From contig CAYLZW010000002.1 of the NCBI GenBank assembly GCA_964388085.1, forward strand, positions 1 to 64,000: a stretch of 64,000 nucleotides of DNA, in the 5' to 3' direction. Under the pieces are notes generated by a model. The model searched no databases. It had not been told where the DNA came from and saw nothing but the letters and a program-made list of their open reading frames with translations. The DNA comes from CAYLZW01 sp964388085 (GTDB lineage Bacteria; Myxococcota; UBA727; CAYLZW01). Positions 19,594-28,222 of this stretch are shown piece by piece; position 1 is the first letter of the stretch, and every line of letters starts with the position of its first letter. The translations under genes were made by a program, and so were the position numbers.

Positions 19594-20776
19594 CGGGCAC
19601 CTCTCGAGAGACGCGGGAGAAGTAGCGCGCCAGCGCGTCACCAAACAACTCGTGAGCCAAGGCAACCGGATCCTTCGGGTCGCGCGCCAGCGCCTCTCTG
19701 CCGAGCGCCGCGCGGACGGCGTCTTCGCAGCGTAACGCACCCTCCCCCACGAGCACCTCGAGGCGCTCATGGAGCGCAGCGCGATCCGGCACGGCGCGCT
19801 TGGCGTGCTCGCGAAAGGCGGCGGCCATGTCGTCGAGGGTCCGCCGCGCGGCGGCGCCGCTCGGGCTCAGCATGGCGGACAGCGCCTGCAGCATGTCTGC
19901 GCGCTCATCGTCGTCGAGCGCCGAGAACGGCTCCGTCCAATCGCTCGCCGGGGCCGCCTCCTCGAGCGCGCGCTTCGTCTCGGGGGCGTCCGGCCCTGCC
20001 GCCAGCAGGTCCTCGACGAGGAGGCGCCTCACGACGACGAAGCAGAAGCGCAGCACGGTGAAGTCGATGCTGGCGTGCACGTAGCGCGCGAACACCTGGC
20101 TGTCCGGCAGCCATCCCCGCACGCGGGAGACGACGTCGGCCGGCACCGCGGGGCCCACGATGAGGGCGCCGGCGAAGTCTTCGATGAGCTTCGGCGGCCC
20201 GGCGCACACCTCGTTCGGCCCGATGAGGGCACCGGACTGCTCCGCCTCGTCGTGGATCGACGCGCCGGTGAGCGGCGGCGCGCTCTCGAGCTCGCCCGCC
20301 ATCTCGTACAGCAGCTCGTTCAGCGACATCCGCTGCACGACGTCGTCGATGCCGCGCATAAGCTTGAAGGTCACCGCCGCGAGCGGATCGAGGGCGCCGC
20401 TCTCGACCGGTGCCTGCGCGCGGCGCGTGAGGAACCAGGGCAGCAGCTTCATGTGCTGGATGACGTGCCACACCTCGAAGAAGCGCGCGGGGGCGTGGCC
20501 GAGCGCAGCGCTGTGCAGGGAGTGGAAGTAGCCCACGAGCCCCAACACGTCGCTCCAGCGCTGCGTCATTTGCGTCAGCGCCGACGCGTTCATGGGGTGC
20601 TCGTGATGATGCCGCGAGCCCGTGTAGGGGCAGCGCTTCAAGACCATCTCGGCGCCGCCCGCCGGCTCGTCGAGGACCGCCCGCTCGCCGAGCGCTCGCC
20701 CCTCGCGATCGCGCAGGGCGAAGATGCGCTCGCGAGGCACGTGCAGCACGAAGAGCTCACGGGGAGACGGGGACAC
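19586..20776 (-). CDS. Unknown protein, paralogue A of a tandem pair beside the YcaO locus
   Basis: The product has 396 residues and starts with GTG. Like its neighbour it carries KRCPYTGSRHHHEHPMNASA, QMTQRW, PWFLTRRA and ALIGPNEVCAGP, in the same order and spacing, so the pair are duplicated paralogues. No catalytic motif of a known enzyme family is evident. The divergent position next to the HlyD protein at 20968 (191 bases between them) suggests shared regulation with the peptide locus, and a role in peptide maturation, immunity or regulation is possible but unproven. Confidence 0.75.
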   Translation of the reverse strand: MSPSPRELFVLHVPRERIFALRDREGRALGERAVLDEPAGGAEMVLKRCPYTGSRHHHEHPMNASALTQMTQRWSDVLGLVGYFHSLHSAALGHAPARFFEVWHVIQHMKLLPWFLTRRAQAPVESGALDPLAAVTFKLMRGIDDVVQRMSLNELLYEMAGELESAPPLTGASIHDEAEQSGALIGPNEVCAGPPKLIEDFAGALIVGPAVPADVVSRVRGWLPDSQVFARYVHASIDFTVLRFCFVVVRRLLVEDLLAAGPDAPETKRALEEAAPASDWTEPFSALDDDERADMLQALSAMLSPSGAAARRTLDDMAAAFREHAKRAVPDRAALHERLEVLVGEGALRCEDAVRAALGREALARDPKDPVALAHELFGDALARYFSRVSREVPDV

Positions 20777-20967
20777 CGTGCATGAGTAGCGCGTCCGCGG
20801 TCACGGCGTCATCGTGTCGCCCTGCAGACGGGCCAGGTGCTTCAGGTTGGTAGGCGTACCCGGCCTGCGTGCACGAAAGCAGCGAGGGCGACGGTCCTTG
20901 CGCTATTCTGCCCACCGGCCGTTGTCAGAAATCCTCAGCGGCCTCCTCGACGTGCATCGGTGGGACG

Positions 20968-22818
20968 TTGGCCACGCAGTTCCCGAAGCTACGCTCCGAC
21001 TTGATCGTCCAGCGCCTCGACGAGGGCAGCCGCGTGGTGTTCGCGGTGTCGACCCCGGACGGCGCGGTCGACCAGCGCTTCAGCGAGCGGGTCTACTTCG
21101 CGATCCATGCGCTCCGGGGGGTGAACGACGCCGGCAGCTGGCTCGCCGCAGTGCGTCAGCGCGATCCCTCGCTCACCATCGGGCAGCTGCAAAAGCTCCT
21201 CGACAAGGTGCAGGCGATGGGGCTCCTCGAGGTCACGGACCCTCGCGCGCGCGCCCCCGCTCCGCCGCCAGCGGCGGTGCACTATGTCGCTCCCCAGCCG
21301 GAGGGCGGCGGGGAGGACGACTTCGGCGAGCGCACCGTCGTCGCCGCCGTCTACAGCGATCCGTCCGTCTCGCTCGAGGCCGAGCCTCGCTTCGTCACGA
21401 CACCGGTGACCGCGCCCATCGCGCCCTTCCAAGCGCCGCCCTCGGTGCCGTCCGCGCCGCCGCAGAGCGACCTCGATCGTCGCTACCTGCAGGCCGGGCT
21501 CGAGCACTTTCGCGCGGGCGCGCTCGACGAAGCCGAGCGCTACCTCCACGCCGCGCTCGAGACGAACCCGTCGAACGCCGAGGCCGGCAGCCTCTTGCAG
21601 ATGGTCCGTGACGCGAAGGCCGGCCGCGGCCCTTTGAGCCGCGACGACATGCCCCCCGTCGAGGCGACGAACGAGCCGGTGCCGAGCGAAGGCGAGGAGC
21701 CCGCCGGCGAGGCGGTGGACGAAGGTGGCGCGGCTGCCTACGAGGACGCGGCGCTGCAGGCAGAGTCACAGGCGGACGCCACACGTCGACGTTGGGCTTG
21801 GCGCGCCAAGATCTTCGGGCGCCTGGTCGCGCTGCCTGCCGCCATCATCGTCGCGCTCGCGTTCATCCCCTACCCGCTCAGCATCACGTATCCGTGCGCG
21901 GTCAAGCCGCTGCAGCAGGACACCGTGCGCGCTCCACGAGACGGCGTCATCGCCGCCATCACCGTCGACGAAGGCGCGCGCGTCACGAAGGGCCAGGAGA
22001 TCGGCAACCTGCACAACGCCGCGACGCGCACCGCGGTGGTCAAGAGCCGCGCGGCCGTCGAGAAGGCGAAGGCCGAGCTGCAGGCGCTCAAGGAGGGCAA
22101 CCGCGCCGAGGAGATTCAGGCGGCGCGCGCGCGTGTGAACGGCCTCTATCGCGAGCTCAGCGTCGCCAAGGACCGGGTCCGCCGCGTGCGCGGGCTGGTC
22201 AAGCAAGGCATCGCCCCGCGCGGCGAGCTCGAGACCGCGCGCGCACAGGAGGCGGCCATCTCCGGCCAGCTCTCGCAAGCCAACGCGGACCTGAAGCTCG
22301 TGCAGGCCGGCGCGCGCGACGACGAGCTGGTGAAGAAGGAGGCCGAGATCAAGAGCCTGCAGGCGCAGCTCGAGCTCGACGAGGCGAACCTCGAAGGCAC
22401 CGTGTTGCGCTCCTCCATGGACGGCCTCGTGACGACGCTGAAGCCGCGCGACCTCGTCAGCACGCGCGTGGTCGCCGGCCAGCCCGTGCTCGAGATCGCC
22501 GTGCTCGACGAGATGCTCGCCGAGGTGCTCGTCAACGAGCGCGACTTCGACGTGCTGAAGCCCGGGCTGCCGATCGAGATCAAGGTCGCGGCCTACCCCG
22601 GCGCCGTGTTCCAGGGGAAGGTGGAGCGCATCGCGCAGCAGGTCGAGATCATCGACGGGCAGACCATCATCCGCGTCGAGGGCGCCATCAAGAACCAGGA
22701 CGGGCTGCTCGTGCCCAACATGACGGGCTTCGCGCAGATCGAAGCGGAGGAGATCCCCATCTTGAAGCTGCTGACGCGCCGCGCGATCCGCTGGATCCGC
22801 GTCCGCTTCCTCATCTGA
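20968..22818 (+). CDS. HlyD-type membrane-fusion protein with PqqD-like N-terminus and TPR segment
   Basis: With the TTG start the product has 616 residues. Residues about 1-85 have the winged-helix pattern of PqqD-like peptide-recognition domains (SERVYFAIHALRGV, then QLQKLLDKVQAMGLLEV). A Pro-rich linker and a short TPR-like stretch (LQAGLEHFRAGALDEAERYL) precede one membrane helix near 287-304. The periplasmic HlyD part follows, with the lipoyl/barrel half-motifs VRAPRDGVIAAITVDEG and RSSMDGLVTTL around a long coiled coil. Such adaptors link inner-membrane exporters to TolC-like channels. An in-frame ATG at 20869 exists, but the residues it adds are Cys-rich and unlike the rest; the TTG at 20968 has a purine-rich GGTGGGA upstream. 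The next gene follows 18 bases later. Confidence 0.85.
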   Translation: MATQFPKLRSDLIVQRLDEGSRVVFAVSTPDGAVDQRFSERVYFAIHALRGVNDAGSWLAAVRQRDPSLTIGQLQKLLDKVQAMGLLEVTDPRARAPAPPPAAVHYVAPQPEGGGEDDFGERTVVAAVYSDPSVSLEAEPRFVTTPVTAPIAPFQAPPSVPSAPPQSDLDRRYLQAGLEHFRAGALDEAERYLHAALETNPSNAEAGSLLQMVRDAKAGRGPLSRDDMPPVEATNEPVPSEGEEPAGEAVDEGGAAAYEDAALQAESQADATRRRWAWRAKIFGRLVALPAAIIVALAFIPYPLSITYPCAVKPLQQDTVRAPRDGVIAAITVDEGARVTKGQEIGNLHNAATRTAVVKSRAAVEKAKAELQALKEGNRAEEIQAARARVNGLYRELSVAKDRVRRVRGLVKQGIAPRGELETARAQEAAISGQLSQANADLKLVQAGARDDELVKKEAEIKSLQAQLELDEANLEGTVLRSSMDGLVTTLKPRDLVSTRVVAGQPVLEIAVLDEMLAEVLVNERDFDVLKPGLPIEIKVAAYPGAVFQGKVERIAQQVEIIDGQTIIRVEGAIKNQDGLLVPNMTGFAQIEAEEIPILKLLTRRAIRWIRVRFLI

Positions 22819-22836
22819 GCTGCGCAAGGAGGAGCC

Positions 22837-25389
22837 GTGACCGTCGAACGACCGCTGGGACGCGACGACCTCGAGATCGCTCCTCGCATGGTGAACGGCG
22901 AGCTCACCTACTTCGTCGCGGATCCGCTGAAGAACGAATACCAGCAGCTCGAGGAGCTCCAGTACGAGGTGTTCCGCCGGCTCGACGGCCAGCGCAGCAT
23001 CGACGACATCTGTAAGGAGCTGTACGACACCTACGAGCTCGAGGTGGACGCACAAGAGCTCGCCGAGTTCATCGACAACCTCGGTGAGCTCAACCTGCTC
23101 GACATCACGAGCGACGAGCGCGTCGACACCAAAGACGGCCTCGACCTCGCGAAGAAGGTGAAGAAGTTCCTCGAGCGCGAAGGCGTCGCCTACAGAGGAC
23201 GGGGCGTCGCCAGCCGCGCACCGCACGGTCGCGAGCGGCGCGGCAACCAGCGCGACGCGCAAGCCATCGACCGCGCGCTCGAGCACCTCGACCGGGGTGA
23301 GATCCGTCCCTGCGCCATCGTGCTCCGTCAGCTGCTGACGACGAGCCCGAGCAATTGGCGGGCGCGCTATCTGCTTCAGGCCCTACAGAAGGCAAACGTC
23401 GGCGGCCTGCGCAACATCGACAACGCGTGGTGGTGGCGGGTGCCGCTCACGAACCCGGATCGCTGGCTCGGGCGCCTCGAGCGCGTGCTGCGGCCGTTCG
23501 TGTTCAACCGCCTGTTCCTGCCCGCGTTCCTGCTGCTGTTCGCGTTCGCCTGGGTCCTCGTCGGCTACCAATGGGAGCGCCTCGAGCAGGACCTGCGCCA
23601 CATGATGCGCTTCGGCTGGATGCTCGAGTACCCGCTGTTCTTCCCGCTCTTCTTCCTCTCCGTCACGCTGTCGATGGCGCTGCACGAGCTCGCCCACGGC
23701 GTGACGTGCAAACACTTCGGCGGCCACGTCCGGGAGATGGGGCTGCTGTTCGCCTACGGCAGCCCCGCCGCCTATTGCGACATCTCCGCGACCTATCTCT
23801 TCGAGAACCGCTGGCATCGTGTCGCGGTGCCCGTCGCCGGCCCCATCTTCACGCTCGCGTACTGGGCGCTCACCGTCGTCGTCTACTCGCTGGTGGAGTC
23901 GAACAGCGCCCTCGGCGTCTATTGCGTGGTGTCGATCCCGCTCATCATGGTCGAGAGCATGGGGGCGATGCTCAACCCGCTGGTGAAGAACGACACCTAT
24001 TACGCCCTCACCGACGCCCTCGACTATCCGAACCTGCGCGATGACGCCTTTCAGTATCTGCAGGCGCGCGTCGAGGGCTGGCTCGTCGCGCAGCACATCG
24101 AGATGCCGGAGGAGATGGAGGCGCGACGCGGCACGCTGCTCGGCTACGCGATCCCCGGCACCCTGTTCACGGGCGTCGTCATCATCGCGATGCTGTACAC
24201 GTTCGCCCAGATCCTGGTTCGCGAGCTGCACACGCTGGGGCTCATCCTGAGCGTCGCGTTGTTCTGGTACACCGTCGCCCGCCCCGTCCGTCGTTGGTTC
24301 GGGAGCTTGTGGCAGCGACGGGCGCTGTTCTGGCAGTCACGCCGCTTCAAGCGCATTGTCACGGCGACGGGGACGGCGCTCGTGTTGGCGCTCATCGCCC
24401 CGTGGCCGCTACGCATCGAAGGCCCTTGCACCGTGACCCCCGAGATCAAGAAGGTGCGCGCGCCGCGAAGCGACATCATCGTCGAGGTGCTCGCCCAGGA
24501 AGGGGAGCATGTCGCGGAGGGGCAGCCCCTGCTCCGGCTGCGATCGGAAGAGCAGGTCGCCGCGCTGATCCACGCGGAGGCCGAGCTCGAGACCGGCGAG
24601 CTCGAGCTGGCGCGCCTGGTCACCGGTATGCGCAGCGAAGAACGCGGCGTGCTCGTCGCCCAGGTCACGAGCGGGCGGCGCTCGCTACGCGCCGCGGCAG
24701 CTCGCGTTCACCGCCTGCGCAGCCTCGTCGGTCGGGGGCTCGCCTCCCGCGCGGCCCTCGAGGAGGCGCTCGCCGCCGAGGCCGCCGCGCGCACGGACGC
24801 CTCGTCGGCGTCCATGAAGCTGCGCGCGAAGGCCGCGGCGGCGTCGTCGAGCGACCTGATGATCGCGCAGTCGCAGGTCGAGCTGCTCATCGCGCAGCGC
24901 GACGCGGCCCGCCGGGAGCTCGAGCAGTCGCTCGTGCGCAGCCCCGCCGACGGCTATGTCCTCTCGGTCCCAGGCACTCCCGCCAGCGAGCTCGTCGGCT
25001 CGCACCTCGAGGCGGGCACCGAGCTGCTGCGCGTGCGCACCGGCGGCCCGGTCCGCTTGTCCGTCGAGATCCCCGTCACCGAGCCCATCTCGTCGCTGAC
25101 GCCCGGCGCCAAGGTGGAGGCGCGCCTGCTCGGCTTCCCCTCCCTCGCCATCGCGGGCACGCTCGAACGCGTGAGCCGATCGTTCGCGGAGGCGTCGCAG
25201 AACGACACCGGCATCTCGGTCTTGCCGGCCGACGTGCTCCTCGACGAGGAGAGCGTAGCGCCGGGGACGCTCGCCGCGGGCCTGAGCGGGCGCGTGAGCA
25301 TGCGCGCCGGCTGGCATCCGGTCGCTTGGCACATCTATTTGCGTGTCGCGCGGCTCATCCAGATCGACGCGAGCCGCCTGCTCGGCTGA
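22837..25389 (+). CDS. PqqD-like domain / M50 zinc protease / HlyD fusion membrane protein
   Basis: The product has 850 residues, in three parts. Residues about 20-95 are PqqD-like (YFVADPLKNEYQQLEELQYE, FIDNLGELNLL). The middle is a multi-spanning M50 site-2-protease-type domain: HELAH at 283-287 gives two zinc ligands and the catalytic Glu, and NPLVKND near 380-386 gives the third ligand Asp. After two more membrane helices comes an HlyD-like periplasmic part (VRAPRSDIIVEVLAQEG, coiled coil, RSPADGYVLSV). This architecture is known as the putative peptide zinc metalloprotease type and often accompanies RiPP genes. It may cleave or escort the modified peptide. The GTG start follows a perfect AAGGAGGAG ribosome-binding site. 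Confidence 0.9.
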   Translation: MTVERPLGRDDLEIAPRMVNGELTYFVADPLKNEYQQLEELQYEVFRRLDGQRSIDDICKELYDTYELEVDAQELAEFIDNLGELNLLDITSDERVDTKDGLDLAKKVKKFLEREGVAYRGRGVASRAPHGRERRGNQRDAQAIDRALEHLDRGEIRPCAIVLRQLLTTSPSNWRARYLLQALQKANVGGLRNIDNAWWWRVPLTNPDRWLGRLERVLRPFVFNRLFLPAFLLLFAFAWVLVGYQWERLEQDLRHMMRFGWMLEYPLFFPLFFLSVTLSMALHELAHGVTCKHFGGHVREMGLLFAYGSPAAYCDISATYLFENRWHRVAVPVAGPIFTLAYWALTVVVYSLVESNSALGVYCVVSIPLIMVESMGAMLNPLVKNDTYYALTDALDYPNLRDDAFQYLQARVEGWLVAQHIEMPEEMEARRGTLLGYAIPGTLFTGVVIIAMLYTFAQILVRELHTLGLILSVALFWYTVARPVRRWFGSLWQRRALFWQSRRFKRIVTATGTALVLALIAPWPLRIEGPCTVTPEIKKVRAPRSDIIVEVLAQEGEHVAEGQPLLRLRSEEQVAALIHAEAELETGELELARLVTGMRSEERGVLVAQVTSGRRSLRAAAARVHRLRSLVGRGLASRAALEEALAAEAAARTDASSASMKLRAKAAAASSSDLMIAQSQVELLIAQRDAARRELEQSLVRSPADGYVLSVPGTPASELVGSHLEAGTELLRVRTGGPVRLSVEIPVTEPISSLTPGAKVEARLLGFPSLAIAGTLERVSRSFAEASQNDTGISVLPADVLLDEESVAPGTLAAGLSGRVSMRAGWHPVAWHIYLRVARLIQIDASRLLG

Positions 25390-25406
25390 CGGGTCGTCCA
25401 CTCGCC

Positions 25407-27755
25407 TCACGCGTTCGCGTGCGGATCGCGATTGCGCTCCCCCGGTGGCAGACACGGGCGCCCCGCGCGCGCCGCGACCTCGTCGAGGCGAGACGTCGCC
25501 AGCCGCCGGCTCTGGCGTCCCGGCGTGAGCTCCACCAGCCCGGGCACGAGCACCTTGCAGACGCGGAAGCCGATCTCCGCGATCTCGTCGGACACGAGGT
25601 CGAACGCGAAGGCCTCGAGGTCGCGCTCCTCCAGCGCGGCGAGGATGTGCTCGACGTCAGTCCTCGGATCGACGCCGCCGACGGGCGCGATGTCGTCGAG
25701 CGCGACGGTGTCGTCGGCGACGAGAAACGAGAGCTTCGCCGCGTTGGCTGGGTTCAAGTAGTAGAGGTACGTCGGGAACCAGGTGCGCCAGCCCTGCTCC
25801 ACGTCTTCGGGATCATAAGGCGTATTGCGCCAGTCCTTGGCGGGGTCGGGCGTCATGCCGAGGGTCTCGTAGTGCAACGCCAGCTCGCACAGCCCTCGCG
25901 AGAGCGCGGCTCGTGGGTCCAGATCGGCGGTGGCGACGACGACCATCCCGCCCGCGTCGAAGTTTCCGCGCCGCTCGCGCATGCGACCGAGGGTCAAGAA
26001 GGCCGGCAGATCGAAGTCGATGCGCAGATCGAGGACCACGACGTCCATGCCCGCGGCGTCGACGAAGCGCAGCAGCTCATCCGCATAGGCGTCGGGCAGC
26101 GTCGGCGGGAGCCGCACTCGCCGCAACGCCATGCGTTTGTACCACGCGATGACGTACTGATCGCGCTCGATGACCTCGCGCAGACCGTTCAGCAACGCGC
26201 GACGATAGGACACGTGCGACGCGCCGCCCGTCGTCAGGTTCTGATCGACGACGCGGTTTGGGTACGTGTCGTCGGTGAGGCACGGCGTCACGAGCTCTTG
26301 CGGGAACAGCTTCGCTTCGCCTGTCTTCAGCGAGCATCCCCAGGTCCAGTTGAGCGGGTGGTCGTCCGAGAAGCGGGGGCGCGGAAAGCCCGGCGTGCGG
26401 TATTGCTCCTCCTCGTAAAGGATCAGGCCGCGCGGATCGAAGGCGTGCCCGGCGACGTCTCGGTACGGCACGCCGACGAGATAAGGGCGGTGCGTGTACT
26501 GCGCGTAGCGCTCTATCCCCTCGCTCATCGACACGAGGCGTCGATGCTGCAGCGTCGGGCCCGTGCCGTTGATGCCCTGAAACCCCGTGGAGATGTGCTC
26601 TCGGCCGCGGGCGAGCGCGACGCCCCCCCAGCACAGCGGGAAGCGGCGGAAATAGTGCGCGCGCTCGCTCCACTCCTCGGCGTACTTGAAGATGCCCGTG
26701 GCCGGGTCGTTGTAATCCAGCATCAGGCGGTCGTCGGGCACGTCAACGTCGACGTCATCGCGCAGGATTGCGCGCCAACGCTCGGCATAAGCGCGCGCCG
26801 CGTCGTCGAGGGGCGCCGCGCTCGCCCCCGTGAAGGCCTTGACGCTCGGTCCGCACGCCGGGCAGTGCGCGTGGCGGATGACGCGATGTGCGGTCACCAG
26901 CCCGGTGCGATGGCAGACGCGCACGGCGGCGTCGCGGCGTCCGGCGAACGCGCCGTCATCGTCGACGGCGGAGAGAAACCCCAGCAGCGCCGCGGCGACG
27001 CGCTGCGCTCGACCATCGACGGTGCGCGCCGCGAAGCGCACGACCGGCTCCCGTTCCGCCGCGTCCCACAGCTCGACCTGATGCCAATGCACACGCGCCA
27101 TGACGCGCAGCGCGAGACAGGTCGAGCACGGCGTCGCCGACGGGCGCAGCGGCCCGATGAACGTCTCGTCGGCCATGAGCACGACGGGAACGAAGCTGAG
27201 CCCCAGCTCGAGCGCAGCGGCCTCTAGCTGGTCGCGCCTGCGATCGTGCACGGTCTGAAAGCAGGCGACCACGAGACATCCCCGCGCACGCGCGAGGTCG
27301 CTCGGGTGCGCGCTCGCCAGGACGGTGACGTCGATGCCGGCCGCTCGCAGCGCCTCCGCGACCGAAGGCGTGGTCGCGTCGTCACCGAGGAGGAGCGCCC
27401 CCTTCGCGAGCGCGGCCGCGACGCGCGTGCTCGCGAAGTCGAGTGAGACCGCGGAGGCCCGCTCGACGGCGCCCTCCGCCAGGAGGAGATCGAGGACCTC
27501 TCCGACGTCGTCCTCCCCGAGCCCGCTCGCCTCCGCCAGCTCCCGGAGCGTCTTCGGCTGCTCGAGGCCGCGCAGCACCGCGCCGACCGGTCCGTCTGCG
27601 TCCGCGTCGATCTCCCGCACCATCTCGCGGTCCGACACCGCGATGCGCCCACTTCGGGAGAAGCACGTGACAGAGCTGACGAGTTGGTAGCGCGCCTCGG
27701 CCGGAGCTTCGTTGGGGGCGCGCGCGTCGGCGGGAGCCACTTCGTCGTGCGACAT
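25407..27755 (-). CDS. Fused ThiF-like/YcaO cyclodehydratase (TOMM-type)
   Basis: The product has 782 residues. Residues about 20-95 form a winged-helix peptide-binding (RRE-like) part (TLRELAEASGLGEDDVGEVL). Residues about 100-310 resemble the E1/ThiF-like partner domain, with two Cys pairs, CSTC near 208-211 and CPAC near 296-299, as in zinc-binding ocin-ThiF proteins. The C-terminal part is YcaO: TGFQGINGTG, the ATP-site helix SMSEGIERYAQYTHR, TTGGASHVSYRRALLNGLRE followed by VIERD, and ATADLDPRAALSRGLCELAL. These fused enzymes use ATP to cyclise Cys, Ser or Thr of a precursor peptide to azolines. It ends with CLPPGERNRDPHANA, a less regular tail than the PxPxP end of classical members. 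A candidate precursor gene lies 122 bases upstream. Confidence 0.92.
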   Translation of the reverse strand: MSHDEVAPADARAPNEAPAEARYQLVSSVTCFSRSGRIAVSDREMVREIDADADGPVGAVLRGLEQPKTLRELAEASGLGEDDVGEVLDLLLAEGAVERASAVSLDFASTRVAAALAKGALLLGDDATTPSVAEALRAAGIDVTVLASAHPSDLARARGCLVVACFQTVHDRRRDQLEAAALELGLSFVPVVLMADETFIGPLRPSATPCSTCLALRVMARVHWHQVELWDAAEREPVVRFAARTVDGRAQRVAAALLGFLSAVDDDGAFAGRRDAAVRVCHRTGLVTAHRVIRHAHCPACGPSVKAFTGASAAPLDDAARAYAERWRAILRDDVDVDVPDDRLMLDYNDPATGIFKYAEEWSERAHYFRRFPLCWGGVALARGREHISTGFQGINGTGPTLQHRRLVSMSEGIERYAQYTHRPYLVGVPYRDVAGHAFDPRGLILYEEEQYRTPGFPRPRFSDDHPLNWTWGCSLKTGEAKLFPQELVTPCLTDDTYPNRVVDQNLTTGGASHVSYRRALLNGLREVIERDQYVIAWYKRMALRRVRLPPTLPDAYADELLRFVDAAGMDVVVLDLRIDFDLPAFLTLGRMRERRGNFDAGGMVVVATADLDPRAALSRGLCELALHYETLGMTPDPAKDWRNTPYDPEDVEQGWRTWFPTYLYYLNPANAAKLSFLVADDTVALDDIAPVGGVDPRTDVEHILAALEERDLEAFAFDLVSDEIAEIGFRVCKVLVPGLVELTPGRQSRRLATSRLDEVAARAGRPCLPPGERNRDPHANA

Positions 27756-27877
27756 TCTCTCTCGACGAGCTCGTCGCTCGCGCTCGCAGGGCGGCGATCG
27801 CGGGAGCAGACGAGGAAGAAGGTGGAGGGGCGCTCGCGCTATCCCGCCTTACGGTGGGCCGCTAACAGAACCGATGA

Positions 27878-27997
27878 TCAGGTGTACCCAATCACCGGGC
27901 TCGACCCACGCGCTTTCATGGGGGCCGTCTTCTTCTCGAGCGTCTTGACCTTGAGGTTCAACTTCTTCTTCTCAGGAGCCTGAAGCTTCGCGTCCAT
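27878..27997 (-). CDS. Candidate RiPP precursor peptide (39 residues)
   Basis: A 39-codon gene lies just upstream of, and on the same strand as, the YcaO gene. The ATG at 27997 has AGAGG at eight bases, a better ribosome-binding site than most here. The charged N-terminal part contains KLNLKVKTLEKKTAP, whose alternating LxLxVxxL pattern resembles leader peptides recognised by PqqD-like domains. The C-terminal end, RGSSPVIGYT, has Ser, Ser and Thr as possible heterocyclisation sites and no Cys. The peptide lacks the Arg/Ala/Gly-rich bias of out-of-frame reading here. It is lysine-rich (11 of 39), unlike its neighbours. A longer in-frame reading from 28081 has no comparable support. The precursor role is inferred from position, size and leader-like pattern. 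Confidence 0.6.
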   Translation of the reverse strand: MDAKLQAPEKKKLNLKVKTLEKKTAPMKARGSSPVIGYT

Positions 27998-28129
27998 GGT
28001 CTGCCTCTTGATTCGCCAGCGCACCATATCGAGAACGACGTAGGTGGCATGGGGCACGTGAACAAGGTTTCCCTTGCACACGACATCTCACTCAACGACG
28101 CGAGTGCCCCTCCTCACTGATCTGTAGTG

Positions 28130-28210
28130 CGGGAAGACACGCCGACGCAAGCTTGCTTCCCGATGGGACATGTGCGCGGGTGTAGTCGTGTCCGTTTTAC
28201 ACACCCGCGC
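28130..28210. promoter_or_regulatory. Nested inverted repeats in the divergent control region
   Basis: The 225-base region between the candidate precursor and the hydrolase/adenylating fusion gene holds three ordered symmetries. First, cgggaag (28130-28136) and cttcccg (28156-28162) enclose the perfect palindrome gcaagcttgc (28147-28156). Second, a 10-bp inverted repeat, gcgcgggtgt (28174-28183) and acacccgcgc (28201-28210), sits 13 bases before the GTG start at 28223. These may be operators for a shared regulator or, for the second, a 5' leader hairpin. No regulator gene is seen in the locus. Confidence 0.45.
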
Positions 28211-28222
28211 TAGAGTGTCGTC

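Noticed and set aside
20968..25389. PQQ biosynthesis locus, suggested by PqqD-like domains
   Set aside because: No pqqA, pqqC or radical-SAM pqqE is present; the PqqD-like segments are parts of larger membrane proteins.
24294..27227. Plus-strand frame of 977 codons across the M50-HlyD and YcaO genes
   Set aside because: It is out of frame with one real gene and antisense to the other, with typical shadow composition.
27684..27983. Plus-strand ORF of 99 codons overlapping the candidate precursor
   Set aside because: It has no ribosome-binding site, starts inside the YcaO gene and looks non-coding; the minus-strand ORF has better support.
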